Assembly (NCBI RefSeq): GCF_024125445.1
Contig: NZ_JAMXWM010000024.1
Coordinates: forward strand, 1-64,000
Reading direction: 5' to 3'
DNA: 64,000 nucleotides
From: Sporolactobacillus shoreicorticis
GTDB lineage: Bacteria; Bacillota; Bacilli; Bacillales; Sporolactobacillaceae
Part shown: positions 46,600 to 54,947 of the stretch, one piece after another
Layout of the letters: each line of letters opens with the position of its first letter
Position numbering within the stretch: the stretch's first letter is position 1
Program-made: the position numbers and the translations under genes
Notes under the pieces: model-generated
The model's database searches: none
Told to the model about the DNA's origin: nothing
Seen by the model: the letters and a program-made list of their open reading frames with translations, nothing else

Positions 46600-47295
46600 G
46601 TGTGAACGGGTGGTTTGCTCTGCGGCTGAAAGCCTTTATTACTGGCCAGCCCTTAAAAGGGCACCGAGGCGTTCGCCAACCGCACTACTTCCCCGGCTCC
46701 CCTAAAGGGGGACTTCTATTTTTTCTTTTTTGAGCGTTTGACCTCTTCTCCGGTAAACGGATCAATGTGTTCAAACATGCTTAGTTGCTCTGCGACTACA
46801 TCCTCTTGGATCTGATTACGAATGTATTCGGCAATCACTTTCTTATTTCTTCCTACTGTGTCTACATAATATCCTCTGCACCAAAATTTTCGATTCCCAT
46901 AGCGATATTTTAAGTTCGCATGTCGATCAAAGATCATTAAACTGCTCTTTCCTTTGAGGTAACCGATAAAAGATGCAACGCGCAACTTAGGCGGTATACT
47001 GACCATCATATGATTGTGATCTTTACAGGCTTGGGCTTCGATAATTTCTACACCTTTTCGTTCACTTAACTGTCATAAAATCATGCCTATATCTTGTTTT
47101 AGCTTTCCGTAGATGATTTGTCTTCGATACTTTGGTGCAAAAACGATGTGATACTTACAATTCCATTTTGTATGTGCTAAACTATTAATATCAAATGGCA
47201 TAAAAAAGTCTCCCTTTGGCTGATAAATTTGGTTGGCGAACCAAATTTTATCTTAACACGAAGTGAGGCTTTTTTTGATACATCGCTTGAAGCTT
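46600..47295 (-). mobile_element. IS200-like element
   Basis: tnpA remnant flanked by hairpin-forming ends: ACCACCCGT / ACGGGTGGT near 46598-46614 on one side, and TTGGTT / AACCAA near 47231 with CCCTAGGC / GCCTAGGG near 47304 on the other. Exact borders uncertain. Confidence 0.6.
46716..47201 (-). pseudogene. tnpA: IS200-type tnpA with a nonsense codon
   Basis: Y1 HUH transposase starting MPFDINSLAHTKWNCKYHIVF. The His pair is intact (KDHNHMMVSIPP) and the catalytic Tyr lies in IAEYIRNQ. An in-frame TGA at 47073-47075 replaces the Arg expected after DIGMIL (CGA to TGA), splitting the gene; downstream it is open to 46716. Total would be 161 residues. Confidence 0.82.
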
Positions 47296-47506
47296 TCCGG
47301 AACCCTAGGCATAGCCTAGGGTTTTCAAAACACTAAAATAAACATGATTGTGCACCATTTGGTGCACAATCATGAAAAGAGTAAACGGGACAATGACGGT
47401 ATCTTAAAGGGCGGCAACTGATACTGACAGTAGAATCGTGTTCTGCAATTTATTAATGATTGTACTTCTTTTTTTTGTCGCTAGATTTAACACTAGTCTT
47501 CACAAA
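47296..47506. other. Intergenic stretch with a 32-bp palindrome
   Basis: No gene. A perfect 15-bp inverted repeat around TT lies at 47343-47374. The remainder shows nothing recognisable. Confidence 0.5.
47343..47374. repeat. Perfect 32-bp palindrome
   Basis: CATGATTGTGCACCA and TGGTGCACAATCATG flank a central TT. There is no T run, so it is unlikely to be a terminator; an operator or a mobile-element remnant is possible. Confidence 0.7.
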
Positions 47507-48091
47507 TTATTTTGAGAGAGTCATTTTTTTAACTAATCCACCATCATCTATTACATTTATTGAGACAATCTTTCCATCTTCTGCCGTAGCAAGATTACCG
47601 TAGACAGTAGATGTATTTGTTTTATCATTTTTACTATATGCTACATCAAACTCAAAGGTATAAGCATTGGTATTGGTCTTAGATTTTTTTATTTTTATTT
47701 TAGTTACTGGTTCTAGTTGATAACCTGATCTATATGCAGTTTGTAACCATGTGGTTCCTTGATTATTCTTTAAAAATTCTTGTAGGTATTGTTTTTCAAG
47801 AAGTGATTTATATTTTTCTTCTAGATAGGGATACAACGCTTGCGGATCGTTAGTCATTTGTTTTTTATATAATTTCTTTTGTTCATTATCTGGTCCAGTG
47901 AATATATATGTGAGAACAGTTCGGATTGTTTGTTGGCTTCTTTTAATATCTGAACTTTTACTACTATCTTGACTTAGAGCTGAGGTTGTTTTTTTGTTAT
48001 TTGAAGAGGGACTGTCGTTCTCATTTGAACAACCCATCATTAAAGAAAACACTGATAATAGGATAATAATTTTTAGAAAAGGGGTCTTCAT
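47507..48091 (-). CDS. Predicted lipoprotein of unknown function
   Basis: A 194-residue protein with a lipoprotein signal: MKTPFLKIIILLSVFSLMMGC, where LMMGC is the lipobox and Cys 21 the lipidation site. A Ser/Lys/Asn-rich linker follows, then a folded-looking domain from about residue 50. A GGAGG site precedes the ATG. AT-rich compared with the core genes. No family recognised. Confidence 0.75.
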   Translation of the reverse strand: MKTPFLKIIILLSVFSLMMGCSNENDSPSSNNKKTTSALSQDSSKSSDIKRSQQTIRTVLTYIFTGPDNEQKKLYKKQMTNDPQALYPYLEEKYKSLLEKQYLQEFLKNNQGTTWLQTAYRSGYQLEPVTKIKIKKSKTNTNAYTFEFDVAYSKNDKTNTSTVYGNLATAEDGKIVSINVIDDGGLVKKMTLSK

Positions 48092-48980
48092 GGTTAGTCC
48101 TCCTCGTATTATATATATTTAAGTTCAAGAAACGTAGAATGCTAAAAAATTAGGGCTTTAGATATCTAAAGGTATCCAAATTATACTGATTCTAATTGAA
48201 AGGATATATCATCAAATTGATCTATTTTGTTAGGTTAAATGTGGATTTGATATTAAAATCTGTGTTTTTAAGCTAAGTCCTAACTGTGTCGGTTAGATAG
48301 GTTGTCATTCCTCCTAATGTCAGACGAGCAAGTGTGTGGAAAGACTCTGTTGATCTGCATGGTCATATTCAGACGATGAAGGTGCATATCAGCGAAAAAG
48401 GTATTGTACAAGTTTTTCAGAGCCCTTTCTAGGAAATGGTTCAGAATTTACTACAGAAATTGAAAATCAGTTTTTGGGGTTTGACATAGTACCGCAAGTT
48501 TAAGGCAGTTTTTATCTGTTGTAATAAATAAAATAATATCCATCATCCTTTCTTCTTTAAGGGGTTTAGAGCGTTTTTAATAATTGAGGATTTGATCTAA
48601 ATTTATTACATCATCGAGCGCTCATAACTTCAAATGGAATCTCATATTGTTGCTTTAGAGGCTTGAATTTATTCTAAACACACCAAAACAAAAATATTGG
48701 ATAGCACCACGACTATTCATATCATGACCATCTTCGTTGCTAAGAAAGAACGAAGATAAGGTGTAATATTTTGGTGAGCGAGATAACTCAATTTGAGGTA
48801 TAGGTATCAAAGTACCGTAGTCGAAAACTAACAATAGTAATACATTATCATGATCAGCTCCACATGTAAAGTTTTTGCAGTTCATTTATTATATGTCTCT
48901 TATTATCCTTTAATTCTCTTTACCTCAAACTCTTTACCTCAAAATAAATTTCTGCAAAGATTGTTTATTAAAGACCGAAC
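48092..48980. other. AT-rich stretch without a supported gene
   Basis: About 890 bp. A 76-codon frame on the minus strand (48655-48885) has no good ribosome binding site and no recognised motif. Around 48.3-48.4 kb the sequence has higher GC and looks like the scrap of a lost gene or IS, unidentified. Confidence 0.4.
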
Positions 48981-49027
48981 TCCTCTTTAACTATTGTAAG
49001 CAAAATATTTAAAGAGGAGTGTTTTAA

Positions 49028-49330
49028 ATGCCAACAGCTGTATGTCCTATTCATGGAACGTATCATCGGATGCATTCAGAACTACAAATTGATGTAGTAA
49101 ACGAAAAGGGGAAAGACATCAGGGGAAAATATGGGTTCGCTAATTTTTACAAATGTGATTGCGGTGCGAAATTTGTTTCTCAGGGGGCCCCTCACTTTGA
49201 CCTCCCCATTTTTCATTACACAGACGATCTAAAACTTGTAGCAGCCGCAAACGGTTATTCATATTACAAAACACATGAAAGCAACATTCATTACACGTCT
49301 GCCTCAACTCTGAAACCGTATGTGTTTTAA
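49028..49330 (+). CDS. Small Cys-containing hypothetical protein
   Basis: A 100-residue protein with AAAGAGGAG upstream. Residues Cys 6 and His 9 (CPIHGTYH), then CDCG (residues ~48-51) and His 58 could form a zinc site. No family recognised. A 5' fragment of a paralogue is fused to msrA debris at 46.2 kb, so the gene type has been copied within this region. Confidence 0.65.
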   Translation: MPTAVCPIHGTYHRMHSELQIDVVNEKGKDIRGKYGFANFYKCDCGAKFVSQGAPHFDLPIFHYTDDLKLVAAANGYSYYKTHESNIHYTSASTLKPYVF

Positions 49331-49403
49331 GTTTGATGGAGAAAAACACTTAATTGTAGTGTTAGCTATCCCATGACATTTGATAAGCATGAATAGTTTT
49401 AAA

Positions 49404-49445
49404 GACGGCTCAAATTCCTATGCGAATTTATGAGCCGTTTTTTTG
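49404..49445 (+). terminator. Terminator after the 49.0-kb gene
   Basis: Stem ACGGCTCA / TGAGCCGT with inner AATTC / GAATT pairing, then seven T. Confidence 0.85.
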
Positions 49446-49474
49446 TTGTTTAGGAAACTATAAAATATCGACTT

Positions 49475-50762
49475 GTGGATAACTCTCCGTTAAACTATAT
49501 TGTAGAACTCTTGGGAGAAGTGGACATGGTGAAACGAAGCAGCGGGATCATCAAACGGATTCTAAAAGACCATTTCGATGGGTTCTGGAAATTTCATTCA
49601 GATCTGTTTCCTGAATCTTATCGGGAAGATATCAAAGAAACAGTTCAGAAAACAATCAAATGCGGGACACGTGATTTAGGCTTTGCTAAATATGAATGCT
49701 TAGGCTGTGAAGAAAATCCTGCTCCTGTCTTCATCGGCTTTACCTGTAAAAGCCGTTTTTGTCATAAATGCGGAAAGAAGTATACAGACGATTGGGCGGA
49801 TAAGCAGCAGGAAATGATCTTTAATGTACCTCATCGCCATATGGTGTTCACTGTTCCAAAAGAATTGAGGCAAGTGTTCTATAATGACCGACGGAAACTT
49901 AATGAGTTAAGTCAGAAAGTCGCCGAAGTCTTTAAATTTTATTATCATCAAAAAAGTAAGAAAAGGCAGTTACAGGTGGGGATCATTACGGTCATTCATA
50001 CCTCTGAAAGAGATCTGAAATTCAATCCTCATATCCATACGCTGGTGACTGAAGGTGCTCTGGACAACCGTCATGAGTGGCGATCAAGTGATTATATCTC
50101 ATACGACTTTCTGAGAAAATTCTGGCAGAAGTTACGTTTGGATGCCACTAGAGAATGGTTTCCAGGACATGAAAAGGTCGCAGCGTTGGTTAATGATTTA
50201 TACCAATGGTATCCCAAAGGATTCTATGTCAACGCTGAACGGAAAATGAAGGATGTCAAAGGAGCTGCGAAATATATTGGCCGATATTTAGCGCGACCGG
50301 CCATTGCGGAGTATCGCATTGAATCGTACGATGGCGAAAAGGTTCATTTGGTATGAGGATCATCAAATAGGAGCACGTAAAGATGTGATCTGGTCCGTTT
50401 ATCGATTCTTATTTAACCTGCTCCAGCACATTTCTCCGAAACATTTTCGGATAGTTGGACGCTATGGGTTATACAGTAGAAGAGCTTATCGAAAAGCAAA
50501 TCAGGTGTTAAGCCTTTACTCATTTGTGAGAACGAAACAGCTTTTATTTATTCTAGAGAGAAAAAGAAGAAAAGAAAAACCTACCGGGAACGCATGATGG
50601 AGACTTTTGGACACGATCCATACCTTTGTCCTTGTTGTGGGCGAGACATGGAGCTGACAGAAATCTGGCATGCCGATTACGGTTATTTATATCACTACTT
50701 GGAAGATGTGCCATGGATTCAGAGATGGAGGAAAGAAAATGAGCGAAAAGAAAAAGCAGGCT
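49475..50762 (+). pseudogene. IS91-type transposase, two frameshifts
   Basis: HUH transposase of the IS91/IS801 group. An N-terminal zinc-finger region (CLGCEENPAPVFIGFTCKSRFCHKCG), the HUH motif FNPHIHTLVTEG and the catalytic-Tyr block AAKYIGRYLARPAIAEYRI are in the first frame. The frame shifts near 50335-50345 (to WYEDHQIGARKDV) and again near 50578 (to TYRERMMETFGHDPYLCPCCG). The end at 50762 overlaps the following zinc-ribbon gene. The active-site part survives, but the C-terminal third is out of frame. Confidence 0.88.
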
Positions 50763-50984
50763 AATCAGGACTTAGATTTGGACTGGTTAGAAGAAGACCC
50801 ATTAGGTCTTAATGAAGAAATGCCGGTCGTTGCCTTTGAGTGCTTAGACTGTGGGAAAGAAGATGAAGTACCTGACTTTGTCGTCGAAGAATTTGGTTAT
50901 GACCTAAAAAAAGGCGAAGAAGTTGAAATCGAGTGCCCATTCTGTGGAGGCACAATGAAACAAGCGAGAAAAAACTCCAGGTAA
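50739..50984 (+). CDS. Small acidic zinc-ribbon protein next to IS91 transposase
   Basis: An 81-residue protein with two CxxC pairs (FECLDCGKED and IECPFCGGT), a classical zinc ribbon, and a very acidic centre (LDLDWLEEDPLGLNEE). ATG 50739 follows GGAGGAAAG; an earlier in-frame ATG at 50670 lies in the transposase coding region and is less likely. The overlap with the transposase suggests it is an accessory gene of the element. Function unknown. Confidence 0.7.
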   Translation: MSEKKKQANQDLDLDWLEEDPLGLNEEMPVVAFECLDCGKEDEVPDFVVEEFGYDLKKGEEVEIECPFCGGTMKQARKNSR

Positions 50985-51001
50985 TTTAGCTTTACCTGGA
51001 G
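50975..51001 (-). terminator. Inverted repeat, terminator-like on the minus strand
   Basis: CTCCAGGTAA / TTACCTGGAG, with an A run on the left side that reads as a T run on the minus strand. It resembles the hairpin at 54867-54903 in both stem and flank (GATC.C.T.AC.CTC.AGG). Confidence 0.5.
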
Positions 51002-51032
51002 CGTGATGAGATCGCGTTAGCGATTTTGTTCG

Positions 51033-52087
51033 GTGCGCCCGGCATTGGTGACAACTTGGCGGTGAAAGTCCGCTACAGACTTGGCAGTAGGAACTGTTAG
51101 CCAAAGGCAAGGGTGTCCGCTGTGAGGCGGAATCTGAAGGAATCTGGAGGCAAACTCCTGAGGTGACGAACAGAAACTGGATACAAAGGCTGAATGGAGA
51201 CGGATAAGCTTGCCTAACAAGGTGAAGTCCAATACTGCCACAGACTACTCAAAGCAACTATGCTGTATGACGGTGGGCCAGTCGAAATCATCTTGCAGTA
51301 GGAGATTTAAAACCACCTTAAACTTAAAGTGCTATAGTCAAAAACTATGGTATTGAGCGTTAAGGAAAAGGCAAGCAAGAATTGTCAGGTGCGTGTTAAG
51401 GAGTTGACCGAATAGGTGAACTACTTACGAAAATGTCGAAAGCTTAGAGATTCCATCAAAACTAGGGATAGCTGTTAACCTAAGATGAGTTCAGAGGAAA
51501 CCTGTTTACTGTCAAAATATTTCAATTATTTGGGCTAGAGCTGAACTTGGAAAAGACAAAAGTTGTTTATTGAAAAGACGAAAATAGACGAGAAAATTAT
51601 CCAAATATCTCATTCGATTTTCTTGGCTATACGTTTCAACCCAGGTACTCAAAAAACAAATATGGAAAATTCTTCACAAATTTCTTACAGCTATCGCCGA
51701 CAAGGCGAAGAGAGCAATAAGAAAAGAGGTAAGAAGTTGGCGATTACAGTTCAAGGTAGATAAATCATTACAGAATCTTACCAACATGTTCAATAAGAAA
51801 ATCCAAGCGTAGATTAACTATTATGGTTATTTCTACAAATCAGAAATGTATCATGTCCTGCGCTATATCAATGGTTGCTTGATTAAGTGGGTTCGTCGGA
51901 AGTACAAGAAACGAAAACACCGAAGAAAAGCAGAATACTGGTTGAGCACAGTGGCGCAACGAGACCGTAAATTGTTTGCCCATTGGAGATATGGAATACT
52001 ACCGGCAATGAATAATGGGAGCCGTATGAGCTGAGAATTTCACGTACGGTTCTGAGAGAGACTTAAGGGAGGCCTGGGTCTACTCAT
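51033..52087 (+). mobile_element. Group II intron with deleted maturase centre
   Basis: Begins with the consensus 5' end GTGCG at 51033 and domain I-like sequence (GCCCGGCATTGG, GGTGAAAGTCCGCTACAGACTTGG). It ends with a clear domain V (GAGCCGTATGAG ... CACGTACGGTTC near 52019-52053) and a 3' end CTACTCAT near 52087. Full-length relatives are about twice as long; most of the reverse transcriptase coding part is missing. It sits just after a hairpin (ATCGC-GTTA-GCGAT) with T residues, the kind of site used by bacterial class C introns. Class not proven. Confidence 0.82.
51537..52034 (+). pseudogene. ltrA: C-terminal remnant of group II intron reverse transcriptase/maturase
   Basis: Reads LNLEKTKVVY, then a stop, then FDFLGYTFQPRYSK, a frame change near 51688, AIADKAKRAIRKEVRSW, another stop near 51813, and INYYGYFYKS ... 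WLSTVAQRDRKLFAHWRYG. These are RT thumb/domain X blocks. The catalytic palm with YxDD is deleted. No active product is possible. Confidence 0.82.
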
Positions 52088-52099
52088 GTAATATTTATT

Positions 52100-52404
52100 T
52101 CAGAAGAGAAGCCTAAAGCATCTCTCTAAGTTCATGACCAGAAATTTGAGTGCGATCACTGTTTCACTGGATTCACGCAACAGCGTACAAATCCGATCCA
52201 GACCATAGCGGTGTTTGCTCTCTCCGAATTTTCCTCGATGGGGATGCGCCCCTTAAAGTCCTGACGATCATTTTGCCGTTCTGTTTTGACTGTGTTCATC
52301 CTTCGGTTTACGACCCAGTCTGGGCCCGCTTATCCGGATATGATGGAGGTTGCAGTAATTTAAATTCGCTCGATTTCGATAGAGCGTGTCCGCCAAAACG
52401 GTGT
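52100..52404 (-). pseudogene. C-terminal fragment of an IS1182/IS5-type transposase
   Basis: On the minus strand the block ADTLYRNRAN, ISGPRLGRKPKDE, then after a stop EGKFGESKHRYGLDRI-like residues and SETVIALKFLVMNLER matches the end of DDE transposases of this group, with frame and stop damage. The final Glu of the DDE triad is not clearly preserved. Confidence 0.65.
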
Positions 52405-52487
52405 ATAAATCCTGCTGTATCAACATTTTTGTATGTTTAACAAGCCCTACTTCTGTTCACTGTATTGGGGTAAAAATATGAGTTTTC

Positions 52488-52691
52488 TTATTCTTCGTCA
52501 ATTTTATTTAAAAGCTCCCAAAAACCTATAGGCGGTAAAAAATTATTTTTGCAAAAACAGTCATATATTTTAATCCTGATTTCTTGTTCCAAATCATCAC
52601 GAAAATTTGGATTTGTTTTTAAAAGCATTTTTTTAATCTTGGGATTTAATATTTTTATGTAATAGTTAAATTCATCTTCAATGTTATTAAT
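52488..52691 (-). CDS. RsoA-like small sigma co-factor (probable ATT start)
   Basis: A 67-codon frame directly after the sigma gene: IEDEFNYYIKILNPKIKKML, then LEQEIRIKIYDCFCKNNF. It resembles the small helical proteins (RsoA/YvrHa or HTH_16-like) that supply a sigma region 2-like part to a region 4-only partner. No ATG, GTG or TTG lies near; GGGAGGGG ends seven bases before an ATT at 52691, so ATT is the likely start. An ATG at residue ~20 would cut the conserved part. Function by analogy with Bacillus subtilis SigO-RsoA. Confidence 0.55.
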   Translation of the reverse strand: MNNIEDEFNYYIKILNPKIKKMLLKTNPNFRDDLEQEIRIKIYDCFCKNNFLPPIGFWELLNKIDEE

Positions 52692-52693
52692 AA

Positions 52694-53263
52694 TTATTCC
52701 CCTCCCAATAAAGCCTTTAATTTTTCTAAAGCTTTTTTATGCTGTTGAGAAATATTTTGTTGACTTGAACCTTGTAGTTGAGCTATATAGGATATTTTAT
52801 AATCATGTACATAAATTAGCTCTAATATTTTACGTTGTCGGTCTGTCAGTTGTTTAATAGCAGAGTATAGTTTTGGGGTTTCAATGTGGTCTTCAAGAGA
52901 GCTAGATTGTTGGTATAGCAAATCAAATTGAATGTGTTTCTGGTTTAAATAATCAATTTGGTTGTTATCTATTGTTAACCGCTCTCTCTCACGGCGTTTC
53001 CTGATATTTTTATCAAAGTTAATCGAATTATAATATATTAGGTTAGAGAAGTATGAAATTAACTGGTAATGACGATAGTGTTTCTTAAACTCTGCGTCTA
53101 CTCTGCTTTGAAACTCATAGGAAGGATAACATATTGCTTGTTCAAATAAGTAATAATTCTCACGCTTGTTTAAGAATGATTTTACGATAGGCTGATTTAA
53201 AAAATTTTTATGCGAATTAATAAATTCATCCAAACATTTCTTCTTATTAATAGGTTTGTACAT
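52694..53263 (-). CDS. SigO-like sigma-70-family factor
   Basis: A 189-residue protein whose C-terminal third is a sigma region 4 (AIKQLTDRQRKILELIYVHD, then SYIAQLQGSSQQNISQQHKKALEKL). The N-terminal part is helical and basic (RKRRERER) but does not show an obvious complete region 2, as in SigO/YvrI, which needs RsoA as partner. ATG 53263 follows TTGGAGGTG. A YvrJ-like gene is divergent. AT-rich; set in a mobile-element region. Confidence 0.72.
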   Translation of the reverse strand: MYKPINKKKCLDEFINSHKNFLNQPIVKSFLNKRENYYLFEQAICYPSYEFQSRVDAEFKKHYRHYQLISYFSNLIYYNSINFDKNIRKRRERERLTIDNNQIDYLNQKHIQFDLLYQQSSSLEDHIETPKLYSAIKQLTDRQRKILELIYVHDYKISYIAQLQGSSQQNISQQHKKALEKLKALLGGE

Positions 53264-53435
53264 ATAGACACCTCCAATAAGATAAAGAAATATTTGGAGG
53301 GTAAAATTAAACGTTTCCTATAGAAATTTATTGCAATATTCTTTTATAAACATGTACTTTCAATAAAACTGAATTTTGTTGGTGGTTTAATAATTACGAA
53401 AATATTTCTCTTAATATTAAAGAGGAGGAGATATT
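53264..53435. promoter_or_regulatory. Divergent promoter region of the split-sigma locus
   Basis: Both directions contain GTTTAAT followed by ATATTTCT close to the ribosome binding site (53385-53409 on the plus strand; 53312-53286 on the minus strand), with 10- and 12-bp gaps. This could reflect recognition by the local sigma factor, but the spacing differs. Confidence 0.35.
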
Positions 53436-53612
53436 ATGGATTTCAAAGATCTTCCAGTATGGGTAAATGTATTAGGGAATATAGGATTTCCTATAGTCAT
53501 AACGAGTTACCTTTTACTGAGATTTGAAAAAAAGCTTGATCTATTATCAGATTCAATTTTGCAATTGAAAACCACTATAGATACGAGTAATAATAAGGTT
53601 GAGAAAAATTAG
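53436..53612 (+). CDS. yvrJ: YvrJ-like (BhlA/UviB-type) small membrane protein
   Basis: A 58-residue peptide with the family pattern WVNVLGNIGFPIVITSYLLLRFEKKLD: one hydrophobic helix with GNxGFP, then an amphipathic, charged tail. AGAGGAGG precedes the ATG. In Bacillus subtilis yvrJ lies beside the SigO gene and heads the SigO-dependent oxdC operon; here no oxdC follows and a terminator is next. Holin-like roles have been proposed for related BhlA/UviB proteins. Confidence 0.75.
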   Translation: MDFKDLPVWVNVLGNIGFPIVITSYLLLRFEKKLDLLSDSILQLKTTIDTSNNKVEKN

Positions 53613-53680
53613 AATGAAATTGACTGATATTTGCGCGTTTTATGATTACTTTAGTAATAATTCAAGAAGAAAAATGTTTC

Positions 53681-53716
53681 AAACACGAAAAGGTTTATAT
53701 TTTTCGTGTTTTTTTA
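53681..53716 (+). terminator. Terminator after yvrJ
   Basis: AACACGAAAA pairs with TTTTCGTGTT across a 9-nt loop and is followed by a T run. Confidence 0.85.
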
Positions 53717-54866
53717 ATATACTAATCCCTTAGTTTTCAAAAATTATCGTATATTATTTTAGTGGACATGAAATTATTTCAAATCGAAACTTGTAGGCTG
53801 CCTCTTTGGGACACTTAAGTGAAAAAATGAAGGATAGGGTTGCCATAGATAGGAATAGACAGATCTGTACACTTCTACGTTTAGCCTCAGCTAACTTGTC
53901 CGTAATAGGGTGACTATATTTGGCTAAGTAAACTGAGTTAGGGAAACTACAATGAAAGTCAGTTTGTGGTTTAGAAACTGGCAACTTATCGTTAAAACTG
54001 TGGCCGTTATCCGGTTCGCGTATCAACTAATAAGATCTATGTGATACGAAAAAATGTCAATTCTGCAAAGCAACCATTATACATCTAATGGGATTACCTC
54101 TGGGACTGTCAAGAAAAGCAAATCAAGAAGAGAAAAAATTCAGCATCAAGACTTTACCCTTGCTACCTAGATTCCCGAAAAATTATACCATGGTTTCCCA
54201 AAAACAGCGCCAGTAAAGGATTTTTAGCTTAATGTCGTTTCCTTATTGGTATAATTATACAAGCTACTCTTAGTCGAAAAATCCCTTAAAATCAAGGATT
54301 ATCATGACCATGGTATAAAAACACGGGAATGCAGGTTGCTAGGTTCTCAGAGAAAATGGATGCTCTCCCAAGATAGGGAAGGGGGAGCAGCACAGAAACC
54401 GATGTGGCTAACTGTTCTGCCTCCTGGCCTATTTTCTGGCAGAGCATTACGTATTTTTGGCACGAGCGGTCTATTCCGATGGCTGCCTTCAATGGCTGTA
54501 TAATACTTCTGATGTTCTGATTTAGGGTTGTTTATTCGATGTGTCCCAATAGTGAAATGAAATCCTCAATCCTCATTCTTAGCGACATAAGGTGAAAATT
54601 GGTAAAAAAACTCACAGCAATCAAATTGCTGATCACGATTTTTATAAGTTGCTCTTTAGATTCTTTGTTAAAGACACGCTCGATCCCCCTCTTTTCTAAT
54701 ATTAAAACTTGCCCTCCTTCTTTAGTAAGAGTATATAGAATTAAATGAATATTTTCATTAAAACAGAAAAATTTCCCCAAGTTTTTAATGCTATATAGCA
54801 CAGAATAATTCTGTCGAACGGTTGCTTTAATTGTATGGATTATTCCGAAGTGTCAATGAACAAAAC
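53717..54866. other. Long stretch without a supported gene
   Basis: About 1.15 kb of mixed composition. Open frames at 53754-54026, 54292-54492 and 54532-54801 (all minus) lack ribosome binding sites and recognisable motifs. It contains the second copy of the diverged repeat and appears to be decayed mobile DNA. Confidence 0.45.
54342..54435. repeat. Diverged repeat, copy 2 (copy 1 at 16531-16625)
   Basis: Shares ordered blocks with copy 1: TTCTCAGAGAAAATGGAT, CTCTCCCA, GGGGGAGCAGC.CAGAAAC.GATG and CCTGGCCTATTT. Confidence 0.55.
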
Positions 54867-54903
54867 AGAAAAACACTCCAGGGCATCAATTGAACCTAGA
54901 GTG
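54867..54903 (-). terminator. Terminator of the ECF/PHP operon
   Basis: On the minus strand CACTCTAGG pairs with CCTGGAGTG (one G-U) and is followed by a T run. It lies 45 bp after the PHP gene. Confidence 0.75.
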
Positions 54904-54947
54904 TAATGGGATCACGTATCTTACGTCTATTAAATTTGGACCAATCG

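Noticed and set aside
48655-48885. 76-codon minus-strand frame
   Set aside because: Weak start context and no recognisable domain; possibly real but not supportable from sequence alone.
53754-54026. 90-codon minus-strand frame
   Set aside because: No ribosome binding site, unusual composition, sits in decayed DNA.
54532-54801. 89-codon minus-strand frame
   Set aside because: No recognisable motif and no good start signal; kept only as part of the non-coding stretch.
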